DNA of 64,000 nt from Beijerinckia indica subsp. indica ATCC 9039 (GCF_000019845.1 NC_010581.1:2237501-2301500); one strand, 5' to 3'; counted from the first letter of the stretch, positions 36,631-46,316 are shown. Numbers and translations: made by a program. Notes: generated by a model not told the origin, from the sequence alone.

Positions 36631-37875
36631 CTAGCCAACTGGCGCCAGATAATCGGCGACCGTGAAAATGTCTTTGTCACCACGGCCTGAAATATTGACC
36701 ACCAAAAGATGATCACGCGGCTTTGAGGGCGCGACTTCGACCACCTTCGCCAAGGCATGAGCCGGCTCCAGCGCCGGGATGATTCCCTCGAGCTTTGCGC
36801 AAAGCTGAAAGGCGTCCAAGGCCTCATCGTCTCGGGCCGAGAGATAGGTGACGCGGCCGGTCTCCTTCAACCATGCGTGTTCCGGGCCGATCCCCGGATA
36901 ATCCAGCCCCGCCGAGATCGAGTGGCCTTCTTCGATCTGACCATCCGCGTCCATGAGAAGATAAGTCCGATTACCGTGCAAGACGCCAGGCCGTCCACCC
37001 GCTAGCGAGGCGGCATGTTGCTTGTCGAGGCCGAAACCCGCCGCCTCGACCCCGTAAATCTCCACATTCGGCTCGTCGAGAAAGGGATGAAACAGGCCGA
37101 TTGCATTGGAACCGCCGCCAATGCAGGCAAAAAGCGAGTCGGGAAGCCGCCCCTCGCGTTCCAGCATTTGCGTGCGAGTTTCCTCGCCGATCACGCATTG
37201 GAAATCACGCACCATGGCTGGATAAGGATGCGGACCCGCCGCCGTGCCAATGCAATAGAATGTATCGGTGACATTGGTCACCCAGTCACGCAAGGCCTCG
37301 TTCATCGCATCCTTCAGGGTTCGTGCTCCCGATTGCACGGGCACAACCTTGGCACCCAAAAGGTTCATGCGAAAGACATTGGGCTTTTGCCGTTCGACGT
37401 CGACCGCGCCCATATAGATCACGCATTCGAGGCCGAAGCGCGCGCAGGCCGTGGCGGTCGCTACGCCATGCTGGCCGGCCCCCGTCTCGGCGATGATGCG
37501 CGTCTTGCCCATCCGCCGCGCCAAGAGAATCTGGCCGAGCACATTATTGATCTTATGCGCGCCCGTATGGTTCAGCTCCTCGCGCTTGAAATAGACCTTG
37601 GCGCCTCCCCTGCCACCGGCGTGCGCCGCAATAGCACGCACATGTTCGGTCAAACGCTCAGCGTAATAAAGAGGGCTCGGCCTGCCGACATAATGCGTCA
37701 GAAGACCATCGAGCTCCGCCTTGAAGGCGGGATCGACGCGTGCCAGCGCATAATGCTTTTCGAGATCGAGAATCAGCGGCATCAAGGTTTCGGCGACGAA
37801 TCGACCACCAAAAATGCCGAAATGCCCTCTCTCATCCGGGCCCGAGCGATAGGAATTGAGAGGTTCGTGGGGCAT
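36631..37875 (-). CDS. trpB: Tryptophan synthase beta subunit
   Basis: A 414-residue PLP enzyme. Lys108 in [12 protein letters not shown] forms the Schiff base, [13 protein letters not shown] and the phosphate-binding [15 protein letters not shown] are present, and the C-terminal [19 protein letters not shown] is typical. It joins indole and serine to tryptophan. The start [23 protein letters not shown] is the family N-terminus. trpF is not upstream in the window; a repeat region and LuxR genes lie there instead. Confidence 0.96.
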   Translation of the reverse strand: MPHEPLNSYRSGPDERGHFGIFGGRFVAETLMPLILDLEKHYALARVDPAFKAELDGLLTHYVGRPSPLYYAERLTEHVRAIAAHAGGRGGAKVYFKREELNHTGAHKINNVLGQILLARRMGKTRIIAETGAGQHGVATATACARFGLECVIYMGAVDVERQKPNVFRMNLLGAKVVPVQSGARTLKDAMNEALRDWVTNVTDTFYCIGTAAGPHPYPAMVRDFQCVIGEETRTQMLEREGRLPDSLFACIGGGSNAIGLFHPFLDEPNVEIYGVEAAGFGLDKQHAASLAGGRPGVLHGNRTYLLMDADGQIEEGHSISAGLDYPGIGPEHAWLKETGRVTYLSARDDEALDAFQLCAKLEGIIPALEPAHALAKVVEVAPSKPRDHLLVVNISGRGDKDIFTVADYLAPVG

Positions 37876-37980
37876 GGTTTGATCCTGTTTCCTTCTTCGC
37901 CCCTCCTTTGTTCAGTCGGGGCGTTTGCAACCCTAGCCAATGGGCTTGGATCGAGAAAATAGCTTCTCGTCAAATAGATT

Positions 37981-38123
37981 AGAGCCTTTTCATGATCCAG
38001 CCTGTCATGAAAAGGCTCTAGAGCATCTCATCCTAAAATGGATCACCCTTTTAGGATCAATCTGATCCGCTTTCGAAGATCGAGAGCATCAGATGGCAGA
38101 TCGATCCGAACGTCTGGTGCTCT
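37981..38123. repeat. Composite hairpin-rich intergenic element
   Basis: Three inverted repeats stand head to tail: a perfect 15-bp stem AGAGCCTTTTCATGA at 37981-38019, a 9-bp stem ATCCTAAAA at 38030-38057, and an 11-bp stem AGAGCATCAGA with one mismatch at 38083-38123. GAGCATC/GATGCTC ends of this kind are frequent in intergenic repeats of Hyphomicrobiales, and a GATGCTCTAG copy occurs near 50993. It lies between divergently placed ends: upstream of trpB and downstream of the first LuxR gene. Confidence 0.55.
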
Positions 38124-38162
38124 AAACCGCATGTCTCACGCACATGAGCATATGCGCGCTTT

Positions 38163-39290
38163 TTACCGCGAAGCGAAGCAGAACATTTCGAAGAAGCTGC
38201 GGAGAAGTTCAAGTCGATTTCTTGTCCCGGTCTTGGCCATCAAGCGTCCCATATGCGTCCGCAAGGTCGAGGCAGACACGCCAAGCTTCGCAGCGACCAA
38301 TGTCAGCGACTCACTGTGAATGAGTTCCCCCAGGATTGCGATCTCGATCGACGTTAAGGAATAAGCATCGGCAAAACTTTGCATCCGAGTGGAAAGATCA
38401 TGCTGCGGATTGACCAGGAAAAGCGCGGCAACGGGCCGTGCCCGATGGGCCACCATCGCCGCCGTCTTTTCCTGAAGGGGCAAGACATGCACGCGGATGG
38501 GCTGATCCGAACCGCGGCGCGGGAGCTCGAGCATTGTGGTGAGCGGATCGGTCAAGGCCCGCGGGTCGACACAGGCGCGCACCATGGCCGCAAGTCGGGA
38601 GGTCAGGGTCGTTGCCTCCGCGACGAGTTCACCTCGAATGAAAGCCAGCCCCTGTTGCTGACGAAGCAGCTCCTCGGCAACCTCATTGGCATAGACGATC
38701 CGGCATTTTTCGCTCAGGAGAATAGTGCCGAACCCCGCAGTGGCAATCGCCCGCCCTAGAAACTCCGCCGTCTGACGACTATGGGCCAGGAGGCTGGAAA
38801 GATCATAGGCACGCCGCAAATGCGGCGCGAGAAGAGTCAGAAAATGTTCGATGCCCGTCTGAGCGAAATCGGTTTTTTGGCTTCGCATGAGGGCGAAGAC
38901 ATCGGCGCCCCCAGGTCCATTGAGATTCACACTGATAAAGGCTTCCCATCCCTGGGGCTTGGCGAATTCATTATAAAAGGATGACGCACGATAAGCAGCG
39001 GTATCGGTTATGGAATTGCCAATAGAAACGGTTTCGGCCATTTGGGACAATCGGCCAGGGATGAACGGATTCAAGGCATGAAAATGGCTTCGATAAGCAA
39101 AGTCATAAAAAGGATCGAAATTATAGCTTGCGATCTTCTTAGGCTTTGTCTCTGACATCTCCGCTTCCAAAGCGGCGGCAACGCCATGGGTATGGGTGAC
39201 GATCCTTTGCAGGACGTCTTCCCAACCCGATGGATCGATGACGCAATCATAGATGGCGCGGATCAAATTTTCGACGACGGGATCAATCAC
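38163..39290 (-). CDS. LuxR-type regulator, copy 1 of 3
   Basis: A 375-residue regulator. The N-terminus IDPVVENLIRAIYDCVIDPSGWEDVLQ is shared with two neighbours. A PAS-like middle (ILLSEKCRIVYANEVAEELLR near 195) follows. The C-terminal LuxR helix-turn-helix reads LTSIEIAILGELIHSESLTLVAAKLGVSASTLRTHMGRLMAKTG in separate segments near 310-355. No acyl-homoserine-lactone-binding signature was recognised, so the signal is unknown. It starts with GTG after GGTGG. It is the most divergent of the three, ending in FFEMFCFASR. Confidence 0.85.
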   Translation of the reverse strand: MIDPVVENLIRAIYDCVIDPSGWEDVLQRIVTHTHGVAAALEAEMSETKPKKIASYNFDPFYDFAYRSHFHALNPFIPGRLSQMAETVSIGNSITDTAAYRASSFYNEFAKPQGWEAFISVNLNGPGGADVFALMRSQKTDFAQTGIEHFLTLLAPHLRRAYDLSSLLAHSRQTAEFLGRAIATAGFGTILLSEKCRIVYANEVAEELLRQQQGLAFIRGELVAEATTLTSRLAAMVRACVDPRALTDPLTTMLELPRRGSDQPIRVHVLPLQEKTAAMVAHRARPVAALFLVNPQHDLSTRMQSFADAYSLTSIEIAILGELIHSESLTLVAAKLGVSASTLRTHMGRLMAKTGTRNRLELLRSFFEMFCFASR

Positions 39291-39303
39291 CCCTGTCCAC
39301 CAC

Positions 39304-39330
39304 GGATCTTTTCAAAAGCGTGACCTTTCA
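39304..39330 (-). promoter_or_regulatory. Leader motif shared by LuxR copies 1 and 3
   Basis: A 27-base block beginning GGATCTTTTCAAAAGCG on the plus strand lies 14 bases before the start of copy 1. It matches the block before copy 3 (42298-42324) at 25 of 27 positions. It may be an operator or simply duplicated leader DNA. Confidence 0.4.
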
Positions 39331-39776
39331 GGATCTTGAGATTTTGAGAACCATGTTTCCATATTAGGAGCATTGGTCGTAACTATTTTCAGACCCGATT
39401 AGGCCATTACAATTTAAAGTTACAAGCAAGCCAAAGGTTCCGCTTACGCATGGTGCTTTCCAGCGAAAAATCCAAAGCCTCGGCCCAGCCAGCCACGGCA
39501 CGGCTTCAAATCCTTTGGCAATTCTCATCCTGCAATTTCGAGGAATGGGAAAGCGTCCCTTCTCGGCCTGTTGGAGCCGATGGGTCCGACGCAACAAGTA
39601 ATACCTTAGCTCATAAATAACTAATTATTTAATACTATAATATTATTAATATATTTTGTGAAAGAGCAAAAACTATAGAAACAAACTAAGCATCATTATC
39701 CACAATGCATAGTACAACATGACAAAAACCATAAATAACGCGCAAACAGCAACACATCGTTATTACGCCAGAGCTT
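39331..39776. other. Gene-free AT-rich stretch between LuxR copies 1 and 2
   Basis: About 450 bases with high AT content near 39600-39770 and no supportable gene. It must hold the promoter of copy 1 and the end of copy 2. No clear terminator hairpin was seen. Confidence 0.45.
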
Positions 39777-40910
39777 TCACGGCATGGCCAAGCTGGGCAT
39801 TTCGAAAAAGCTGCGCAGGAGTGCAAGCCGGTTACCCGCTCCGGTCTTGACCATGAGACGTCCAAGATGCGTCCGCAAAGTCGAGGCAGACATGCTAAGT
39901 TTCGCCGCGATGATCGTCAGCGACTCGCTTTGAATAATTTCGCCCAAAATCGCGATCTCTGCCGATGTCAGTGCATGGGTCTCGGCGAAGCTTTGCAAAC
40001 GCACGGAAAGATCTTGATGCGGATCGATCAAGAAAAGCGCAGCGACCGGCTGCGCCTTGTCCGTCAGCATGGTTGCCGTCTTGTCCTGCAAGGGAAGGAC
40101 ATGAGCAAGGATCGGCTGATCTGAGCCACGACGCGGGAGTTTGAGGATCCTGCCGAGCGGAAAGGTCGAGGCGCGAGGATCGACACAGGCACGCACCAAA
40201 GCCTCGAGTTGAGCAGTCAGGGGCGAGGCTTCGGCCACGAGTTGCCCTCTGATGAAGGCTAAGCCTTTTTGCTGGCGGAGCATGTCCTCAGCGACCTGGT
40301 TAGCATAGATGATCCGGCATTTCTCGTTCAGCAGAATAGTTCCGAAACCCGCCGCCGCAATGGCCTGTCCCAAGAGGTTCGTTGTCTGACGGGTCCTCAC
40401 CAGCAAGGTGCTGAGATCGTAGGCACGCCGCAAATGCGGTGCGAGAATGGAGAGAAAACGCTCGATGCCGGCCTGAGTGAAATCGGTTTTTCGGTTTCGC
40501 ATGAGAGCCAGAACATCCGCCGAGCCAGACCCGTTGAGGCTGATGCCGATGAGAGCTTCCCATTCCTGCGGTTTGGCGAATTCATTGAAGAAAGCCGAAG
40601 ATCGGTAAAGGGCGGTCTCGGTCAGAAAATTCCCAATACAAACTTGTTCCGGCGCTTCCGCCTGGAGAAAGGGAACGAAGGGATCGAGCTTATAAAAATA
40701 GTCTCGGTAGGCCTTGGTATAGAAAGGGTCAACATCGCAAGTCGCAACGATTTTGGGCTTTACCCCTGGTATGCCGCTATCCGCCTCCATGGCCGCGGAG
40801 ACTGCATGGGTCTGAGTGACAATACACTGCAGAACCTCTTCCCAGCCGGAAGGATCAATGACGCAATCATAGATGGCGCGGATCAGGCTTTCGATTAAAG
40901 GATCAATCAC
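39777..40910 (-). CDS. LuxR-type regulator, copy 2 of 3
   Basis: A 377-residue paralogue with the same plan: IDPLIESLIRAIYDCVIDPSG at the N-terminus, a PAS-like segment TILLNEKCRIIYANQVAEDML, and a C-terminal LuxR helix-turn-helix (LTIIAAKLSMSASTLRTHLG). It is closer to copy 3 than to copy 1 (both end in LALLR.FFEM.SLAMP). GTG start with GGTGG upstream. No typical target or kinase partner is adjacent. Confidence 0.85.
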   Translation of the reverse strand: MIDPLIESLIRAIYDCVIDPSGWEEVLQCIVTQTHAVSAAMEADSGIPGVKPKIVATCDVDPFYTKAYRDYFYKLDPFVPFLQAEAPEQVCIGNFLTETALYRSSAFFNEFAKPQEWEALIGISLNGSGSADVLALMRNRKTDFTQAGIERFLSILAPHLRRAYDLSTLLVRTRQTTNLLGQAIAAAGFGTILLNEKCRIIYANQVAEDMLRQQKGLAFIRGQLVAEASPLTAQLEALVRACVDPRASTFPLGRILKLPRRGSDQPILAHVLPLQDKTATMLTDKAQPVAALFLIDPHQDLSVRLQSFAETHALTSAEIAILGEIIQSESLTIIAAKLSMSASTLRTHLGRLMVKTGAGNRLALLRSFFEMPSLAMP

Positions 40911-41158
40911 GCCTACCCACCAGAGATCTCCCCAAAATTAAGGTTTCAATTTAGGGCAAAGACTGTGTATGCAACCCAATTCGCTGTAAATAAGACAAAA
41001 GGTAGCAATAGAGCGAGATCAAACAAATTTCAAATCTTATTAAAAATTGTATTTTAATCCGATATGTAAGAAACTGGTTTTACTCTATTAACTGCTAATG
41101 CTATGATAAAGTGGTGGCATGCGCTTATCAGATAAAATTTAAGCATTTATATAGCGTT

Positions 41159-42283
41159 TCACGGCATGGCCAAGCTGGCCATTTCGAAAAAGCGGCGCAG
41201 GAGTGCAAGCCGGTTGCTCGCTCCGGTCTTGGCCATGAGACGTCCAAGATGCGTCCGCAAGGTCGAGGCAGCCATGCCGAGTTTCGCCGCGATGATCGTC
41301 AGCGAGTCGCTTTGGATGATTTCGCTCATGATCGCGATCTCTACCGATGTCAGAGCATAGGCATTGGCGAAGCTTTGCAAACGCGCGGAAAGATCTTGAT
41401 GCGGATCGATCAGGAAAAGAGCCGCAACCGGGCGCACCTTGTTGGTAAGCATGGCTGCCGTCTTTTCTCGGAGGGGCAGAACATGGACGAGGATGGGCTG
41501 ATCGATTTTGCGGCGCGTTAGCTTGAGTATCGTGCCAAGGGGATAAGTCGCAGCTTTTTGATCGACACAGGCGCGGACCAAGGCTTGCAGCTGGCTGGTC
41601 AGTGGCGATGCCTCAGCAAGGAGTTCACCTCTGATGAAAACAAGACCGCTTTGCTGGCGGAGCATGTCTTCAGCGACCTGATTGGCATAGATGATCCGGC
41701 AATTCTCACTCAGCAGAACGGTCCCGAAACCGGCCGCAGCGATAGCCTGCCCCAAAAAATCCGTCGTCTGATGCGCTTTGGCCAGCAAACCGCCGAGATC
41801 ATAGGCTCGACAGACGTGCGGGGCGAGACGGGAAAGAAGATCCTCGCCCCCCGTCTGCGCAAAATCTGCATTCCGGTTATGCATCAGGGCAAGGACATCA
41901 GCGGAACCCGGTCCATTGAGGCTGATGCCATTGAAGCCTTCCCACTCCTGCGGCTTGGCGAATTCATTGAAGAAGGAGGACTCGCGATACGAGGCCGTCG
42001 TGGTGAGGCTATCTCCACTATAAACCTTTTCAGCCATATAGTTCATACGAAGAGGAATGAAAGGATTTACAGTATAAAAATGCTCTAGATAGATCTTTGA
42101 ATAGAAAGGATCGACATTCCATCTTGCAATATTGCTGGGCTTTGCATCAAATGTCGTCTGCATAGAAGCGGAGACAGCGTTGGTCTTGGTGACAATACGC
42201 CGCAGAACTTCCTCCCAGCCGGAAGGATCAACAACACAATCATAGATGGCGCGGATTAAACTTTCGACAAAAGGATCAATCAC
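41159..42283 (-). CDS. LuxR-type regulator, copy 3 of 3
   Basis: A 374-residue paralogue: IDPFVESLIRAIYDCVVDPSG, the PAS-like TVLLSENCRIIYANQVAEDML, and the DNA-binding end LTIIAAKLGMAASTLRTHLG. GTG start with GGTGG. Like its neighbours it lacks a recognised ligand signature. Intergenic gaps of 250-500 bases suggest each copy has its own promoter. Confidence 0.85.
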   Translation of the reverse strand: MIDPFVESLIRAIYDCVVDPSGWEEVLRRIVTKTNAVSASMQTTFDAKPSNIARWNVDPFYSKIYLEHFYTVNPFIPLRMNYMAEKVYSGDSLTTTASYRESSFFNEFAKPQEWEGFNGISLNGPGSADVLALMHNRNADFAQTGGEDLLSRLAPHVCRAYDLGGLLAKAHQTTDFLGQAIAAAGFGTVLLSENCRIIYANQVAEDMLRQQSGLVFIRGELLAEASPLTSQLQALVRACVDQKAATYPLGTILKLTRRKIDQPILVHVLPLREKTAAMLTNKVRPVAALFLIDPHQDLSARLQSFANAYALTSVEIAIMSEIIQSDSLTIIAAKLGMAASTLRTHLGRLMAKTGASNRLALLRRFFEMASLAMP

Positions 42284-42297
42284 GCCTATCCACCATG

Positions 42298-42324
42298 GAT
42301 CGTTCCAAAAGCGTGACCTTTCAA
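42298..42324 (-). promoter_or_regulatory. Leader motif shared by LuxR copies 1 and 3
   Basis: GGATCGTTCCAAAAGCG and the bases after it, 15 bases before copy 3, match the copy 1 leader with two differences. Copy 2 has only a weak remnant at the same place. Confidence 0.4.
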
Positions 42325-42816
42325 GAGTGGGAAACCCTTGGGAAAAGAGTATTCAATATAAAAAACTACCCATATTATGCCATATGGTAGCAGCATAGGC
42401 CCTTTAATAAAATATTATTTATTAATTTATGGCAAGTCAATAAACATAAAAAATGCTCCTCCTGGACTGAATCATGCGTCTGTGAAGCCAAAACGCGACA
42501 GTTTTTTCGCGGGATTGTCTTTAATCTTTCACTTTTTCACGCTCGTCCAGGTGCTTTGCTTCCGATGCTGCCCTCGGCATCAATTTTCGCCTGCCCGCCA
42601 TCCATCGGGTTTTGCGCTTCCTCGCCCGACAGACAATCGGCGGAATGAGATCATCCCTCCTCCATCAACAAAAGGTGTCATTGCCGCTTTATCGGGAATC
42701 TCTATTTTACTTTTCAGGAGACGCCCAAAACACAAGTAGGCAGCGCAAGGTAGGCCCGAAACAAGTTTCTTCTACTCGCATGCAGGTTTCCCCTCCTCAA
42801 AACGACGGAGCAAGAC
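42325..42816. other. Gene-free stretch before osmC
   Basis: About 490 bases between a LuxR gene start and the OsmC-family gene, transcribed away from each other. It should carry both promoters. No hairpin, riboswitch or credible open frame was recognised. Confidence 0.45.
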
Positions 42817-43248
42817 ATGACAATCGTCCGCAAGGCTTCAGCCAAATGGTCCGGTGGGCTCAAGGATGGCAAGGGCGCTATTTCAACCGAAAGCGGCGCG
42901 TTGGACGCCTATCCCTATGGTTTCGCCTCCCGTTTCGAGGGCCAGAAAGGCACCAATCCGGAAGAACTTCTGGGCGCTGCTCATGCCGGCTGCTTCACCA
43001 TGGCGCTATCGCTCATCCTCGGTGAGGCGAAGCTCGTCGCCACGGAGATGGAAACGACCGCCAAGGTCTCTCTGGATCAGGTCGAGGGCGGTTTTGCGAT
43101 CACCAAGGTCCACCTGACCCTGACGGCCAAGATTCCCGGAGCGGACCAGGCAACGTTCACCGAACTCGCCAATAAGGCCAAGGCCAATTGCCCGCTTTCG
43201 AAAGTGATCAAGGCCGACATCAGCCTGGAAGCCACTTTGCTGGCCTGA
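42817..43248 (+). CDS. OsmC-family peroxide-reducing protein
   Basis: A 143-residue protein with the OsmC fold. The two reactive cysteines are in ELLGAAHAGCFTMALS near residue 59 and KAKANCPLSKVIKA near 126. OsmC proteins reduce organic hydroperoxides using these cysteines. The length and the opening VRKASAKWSGGLKDGKG are normal. It stands alone, between a LuxR gene (opposite strand) and the outer-membrane protein. Confidence 0.92.
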   Translation: MTIVRKASAKWSGGLKDGKGAISTESGALDAYPYGFASRFEGQKGTNPEELLGAAHAGCFTMALSLILGEAKLVATEMETTAKVSLDQVEGGFAITKVHLTLTAKIPGADQATFTELANKAKANCPLSKVIKADISLEATLLA

Positions 43249-43345
43249 TCTTTTTGTGACTTGATCGACGCCATACGAAAAGCTCGGCCAGGCCTGTTGC
43301 CTGCGCGCGCAAAAGTACGCGCAGGCCGTTCCTATAGCCGTGGTA

Positions 43346-45064
43346 TCAGAAGGGATAATAACGCAGGCTGGTCAGAAAGATATGTTCGTCCGTCTTGGGG
43401 GCGCCGCCGATGCCGACGAAACCAAAGCGCTGCGTATAGGAATATTGCATGCCGAATTTCAAATGGCCGAAGGGCCCATCGTAAATATGGTCCCAGAGTC
43501 CGCCAGTGATCTGACGGATGAGTTTCGTATTGCCATTGCAAGTCGTGCTCGGCGCGCCCTCTGTCGAACAGCCTCTATTGTCGTACAGCGGGTTTCCATA
43601 GCCATAGGCTAGGCCGGAAGCAGTGGTCGCATAAGTCGCCCGCTCGAATTCCTCGCCGCCATAACCATAGAGATCGAGCTTAGACGTGGGGCTCCATGTC
43701 AAGCCAGCGAAAAGAATGGTTTCTGGAATCGGAGAAACCGCCCCATTGGGATCGATCGTCGCATCAGGCAAGAGCGCCGAGCCATAGCGGCCGATGCCCG
43801 TCCCGGTCAGGCCAGAAAGTTGCAAGTTGAGTGTTTTGGGGATGATCGGAAAGATCAGCGAGCCACCAATACCGCCGGCCGCAACATCGTGATTGGCAAA
43901 TTGATTGCGCGTATAAATGTCGCGATAGATTCCGAACAATTCCATATGAGTCTTGCGATCGAATACAGTCGGCTCATAGGCGATCTTACCGATAATGTCC
44001 GGCACATGATTAATCGACATCTGATTTTGTGCGTCGAACAATGAACCGCCCTGAGTCATGTAAAGCAAGGTTGGTGGCAGAGGCGCAGTCCCCCAGGGCG
44101 TCGAGCCAACATTATAGAAAGTCGTCGCCGGATTTTCGAGCGAGGCCGAAATCCAGAGTTCCTTATTCATGAGTTCCTTGGTCAGACGCAACTGAGGTTG
44201 CCGTGTCCATACGAACCCTGGAACATAGCCGACATCGATGGTCTGTGGGAGGTATTCGTCGCGCGGCATGATCCCGTTATGATTGATAGTCGCAAGCGAC
44301 CAGGATTGACCGGCGAGCAAATGAAGGCCGAGATCACCCCAATCCACGGTTCCATAGAGATTACGGATACGCGGTGAGAAGGAATTGCTCTCGTTTGTAT
44401 TCGCCGTCTGCGGTGCTGCGAGAAAATCGAATTCGCCATAGGCTGCAAGATGCGTCACCGGGCTCACATTCGCCTCAATGAGAATGGAGGCACGGCTCTG
44501 TCGCGAGCTGCCGCGAAACTCACGCGTATGGCCAAGCGGAATATTGCCATAGGGAATGGCATTGAACGGCGTCGCTATGTCAGATGCTAGATTCTTGCTG
44601 CGGAAAACGCCATCGAGATCGACATAGCCACCGGGCGTCACCCGTATACCGTTGAAGTCGAATGTATAATGGCCACTCAACTGATTAATCGGCAAAGGCG
44701 TCGTAACCGGAACACGCTCATGGGCCGCACCGAAGGGATCACGAATATGCACATGCTGCGCGGAAGCCTCATTCTGCGGCGCCGCCGTGCCGTGAACCGG
44801 CTGCGGCCGCTCATGAACGTGAACGATATGGGTTTTGTGTTCATGGGAGGCCTGCCCGTTGACCTTTTCCTCGAGTTCCTTCAGCCGCGCCTTGATGACG
44901 TCGAAATCCTCCAGCTTCTTTTTCAAGGCTCGGATTTCCGCCGCCATATCATCGGCTTTTACGGGCAAGGCATGAAGCGGCCCGAAGACACCGGCCAGAA
45001 GCAAGACCCACGCGAGGCGCGCAGCCCTATTATCGGGGAGGAAACGCCGTCGAAATCCAAGCAT
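43346..45064 (-). CDS. Outer-membrane beta-barrel protein with N-terminal coiled coil
   Basis: A 572-residue exported protein. A signal peptide (LAWVLLLAGVFGPLHALPVKA) is followed by a coiled coil (IRALKKKLEDFDVIKARLKELEEKV), a His-rich linker and a long barrel of alternating strands that ends in RYYPF, the C-terminal aromatic expected for the Bam machinery. The VTPGGYVDLDGVF stretch resembles DcaP-like porins. It is likely a substrate channel; the solute is unknown. GAGGAG lies 11 bases before the ATG and directly follows an 18-bp hairpin. Confidence 0.82.
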   Translation of the reverse strand: MLGFRRRFLPDNRAARLAWVLLLAGVFGPLHALPVKADDMAAEIRALKKKLEDFDVIKARLKELEEKVNGQASHEHKTHIVHVHERPQPVHGTAAPQNEASAQHVHIRDPFGAAHERVPVTTPLPINQLSGHYTFDFNGIRVTPGGYVDLDGVFRSKNLASDIATPFNAIPYGNIPLGHTREFRGSSRQSRASILIEANVSPVTHLAAYGEFDFLAAPQTANTNESNSFSPRIRNLYGTVDWGDLGLHLLAGQSWSLATINHNGIMPRDEYLPQTIDVGYVPGFVWTRQPQLRLTKELMNKELWISASLENPATTFYNVGSTPWGTAPLPPTLLYMTQGGSLFDAQNQMSINHVPDIIGKIAYEPTVFDRKTHMELFGIYRDIYTRNQFANHDVAAGGIGGSLIFPIIPKTLNLQLSGLTGTGIGRYGSALLPDATIDPNGAVSPIPETILFAGLTWSPTSKLDLYGYGGEEFERATYATTASGLAYGYGNPLYDNRGCSTEGAPSTTCNGNTKLIRQITGGLWDHIYDGPFGHLKFGMQYSYTQRFGFVGIGGAPKTDEHIFLTSLRYYPF

Positions 45065-45081
45065 TATCAGGCAGTCTCCTC

Positions 45082-45133
45082 GTATCCACCCTTATTGAAG
45101 CGCGACTCGTCGCTGTTCAATAAGGGTGGATAC
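45082..45133 (-). promoter_or_regulatory. Long hairpin abutting the porin ribosome site
   Basis: A perfect 18-bp inverted repeat (GTATCCACCCTTATTGAA and its complement) with a 16-base loop that itself holds a 5-bp stem GCGAC/GTCGC. On the minus strand it ends exactly where the GAGGAG of the porin gene begins. It could be an RNA structure that tunes translation, or a protein-binding operator. Confidence 0.6.
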
Positions 45134-45151
45134 GGTTTTAAAAGTGACGGT

Positions 45152-45172
45152 TCGAGAATCTGTGATTCTCGA
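45152..45172. promoter_or_regulatory. Palindrome TCGAGAATC-N3-GATTCTCGA
   Basis: A perfect 9-bp inverted repeat with a 3-base spacer, 19 bases from the long hairpin, in the region between the porin and mgtC. A related GATTCGAGAAC stands near 45234. The size fits a dimeric repressor site. Confidence 0.4.
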
Positions 45173-45557
45173 TACTAGGTACAAACTCAATCAGGGGGAC
45201 CACATCGACCCGTCCAGATTTTCTACAAGGGCAATCGTTCGCGATTCGAGAACTAAAATATCTTTCATATTTGGCCTCTGGTTTCACCATTGGCGAGAAG
45301 CACCTCCATGGCATGGCTATTTCCCTTTTAGCCGTCATCCCCCTTGATTCATAAGCCTTATGAGCGATTTTGCGACGCCGCATCCCGAAGTCAGGTTTCA
45401 CTTCGTCGTGAATCGGCTTGTTCGTTTCCCCTCCCATTTCGGGCAAAGCCCAGGCAGACCTCCTCGTCACCCTTGTTCAATATTCTCCTGTTATGAAATG
45501 GGATTCCTCATCCGTCCCATGCCATCCCTCTCCCCGAGGTTGAAACAGGCCGATTTC

Positions 45558-46280
45558 ATGCGTTTCATTCAAACCTTTGAGCTCGCACCCTTTCTGGATT
45601 CCTTCGTCAGCTTGTTTTCGGCTTTTGTGCTCGGCACGGCGATCGGCGCTGAGCGGCAATATCGCCAGCGTGTGCCGGGCTTGCGCACCAATGTTCTCGT
45701 CGCTGTCGGCGCAGCCGCCTTTGTCGATCTCGCGGCGCGGATCGGCGGCACGGAGGGAGCGGTCCGCGTCATCGCTTATGTAGTCTCCGGCGTCGGTTTC
45801 CTCGGCGCTGGCACGATCATGAAGGAGGGCGCCAATGTCCGCGGGCTCAATACGGCGGCGACGCTCTGGGCCTCGGCCGCGGTCGGAGCCTGCGCCGGCG
45901 CCGACATGGTCGCCGAAGCCGTGATGGTGACGATATTCATTCTCATGGGCAATACGCTGCTGCGGCCGGTGGTCAATCTCATCAACAGCCGGCCGCTCGA
46001 CACGATTGCATCAGAAGGCGAATTCACCGTTCGCGTCACGGTGAACGACGAAGCGGTGCCCACTGTCCGCAATCAGCTCACACGTCAATTATCCACCGCC
46101 AATCTGCCGATCAGCGAGATCGAGACCGAGGAAGTCTCGGATACGGTAACGGATCTGGTGGCCACGCTCGTTGCCACGTCGATCGATGCCAAGGCGCTCG
46201 ACGCGGCACTCGCCAATCTCCGCACACAACCAGACGTGCGCCATGCGAGCTGGGAAATGAATACAGCCGGGTCGGAATAA
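45558..46280 (+). CDS. mgtC: MgtC/SapB-family membrane protein
   Basis: A 240-residue protein. Four to five membrane segments come first, with the family motif GTAIGAERQYRQRVPGLRTN near residue 27 and GVGFLGAGTIMKEG near 76. A C-terminal soluble ACT-like domain (EFTVRVTVNDEAVPTVRN) follows. MgtC proteins support growth at low magnesium and in acid, and can modulate ATP synthase. The ATG at 45558 matches the family start; the open frame extends further upstream. No magnesium riboswitch was recognised in the long leader. Confidence 0.88.
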   Translation: MRFIQTFELAPFLDSFVSLFSAFVLGTAIGAERQYRQRVPGLRTNVLVAVGAAAFVDLAARIGGTEGAVRVIAYVVSGVGFLGAGTIMKEGANVRGLNTAATLWASAAVGACAGADMVAEAVMVTIFILMGNTLLRPVVNLINSRPLDTIASEGEFTVRVTVNDEAVPTVRNQLTRQLSTANLPISEIETEEVSDTVTDLVATLVATSIDAKALDAALANLRTQPDVRHASWEMNTAGSE

Positions 46281-46316
46281 AGGCGCGAAAGACGCAACAA
46301 AAAAAGCGACGGCTGA

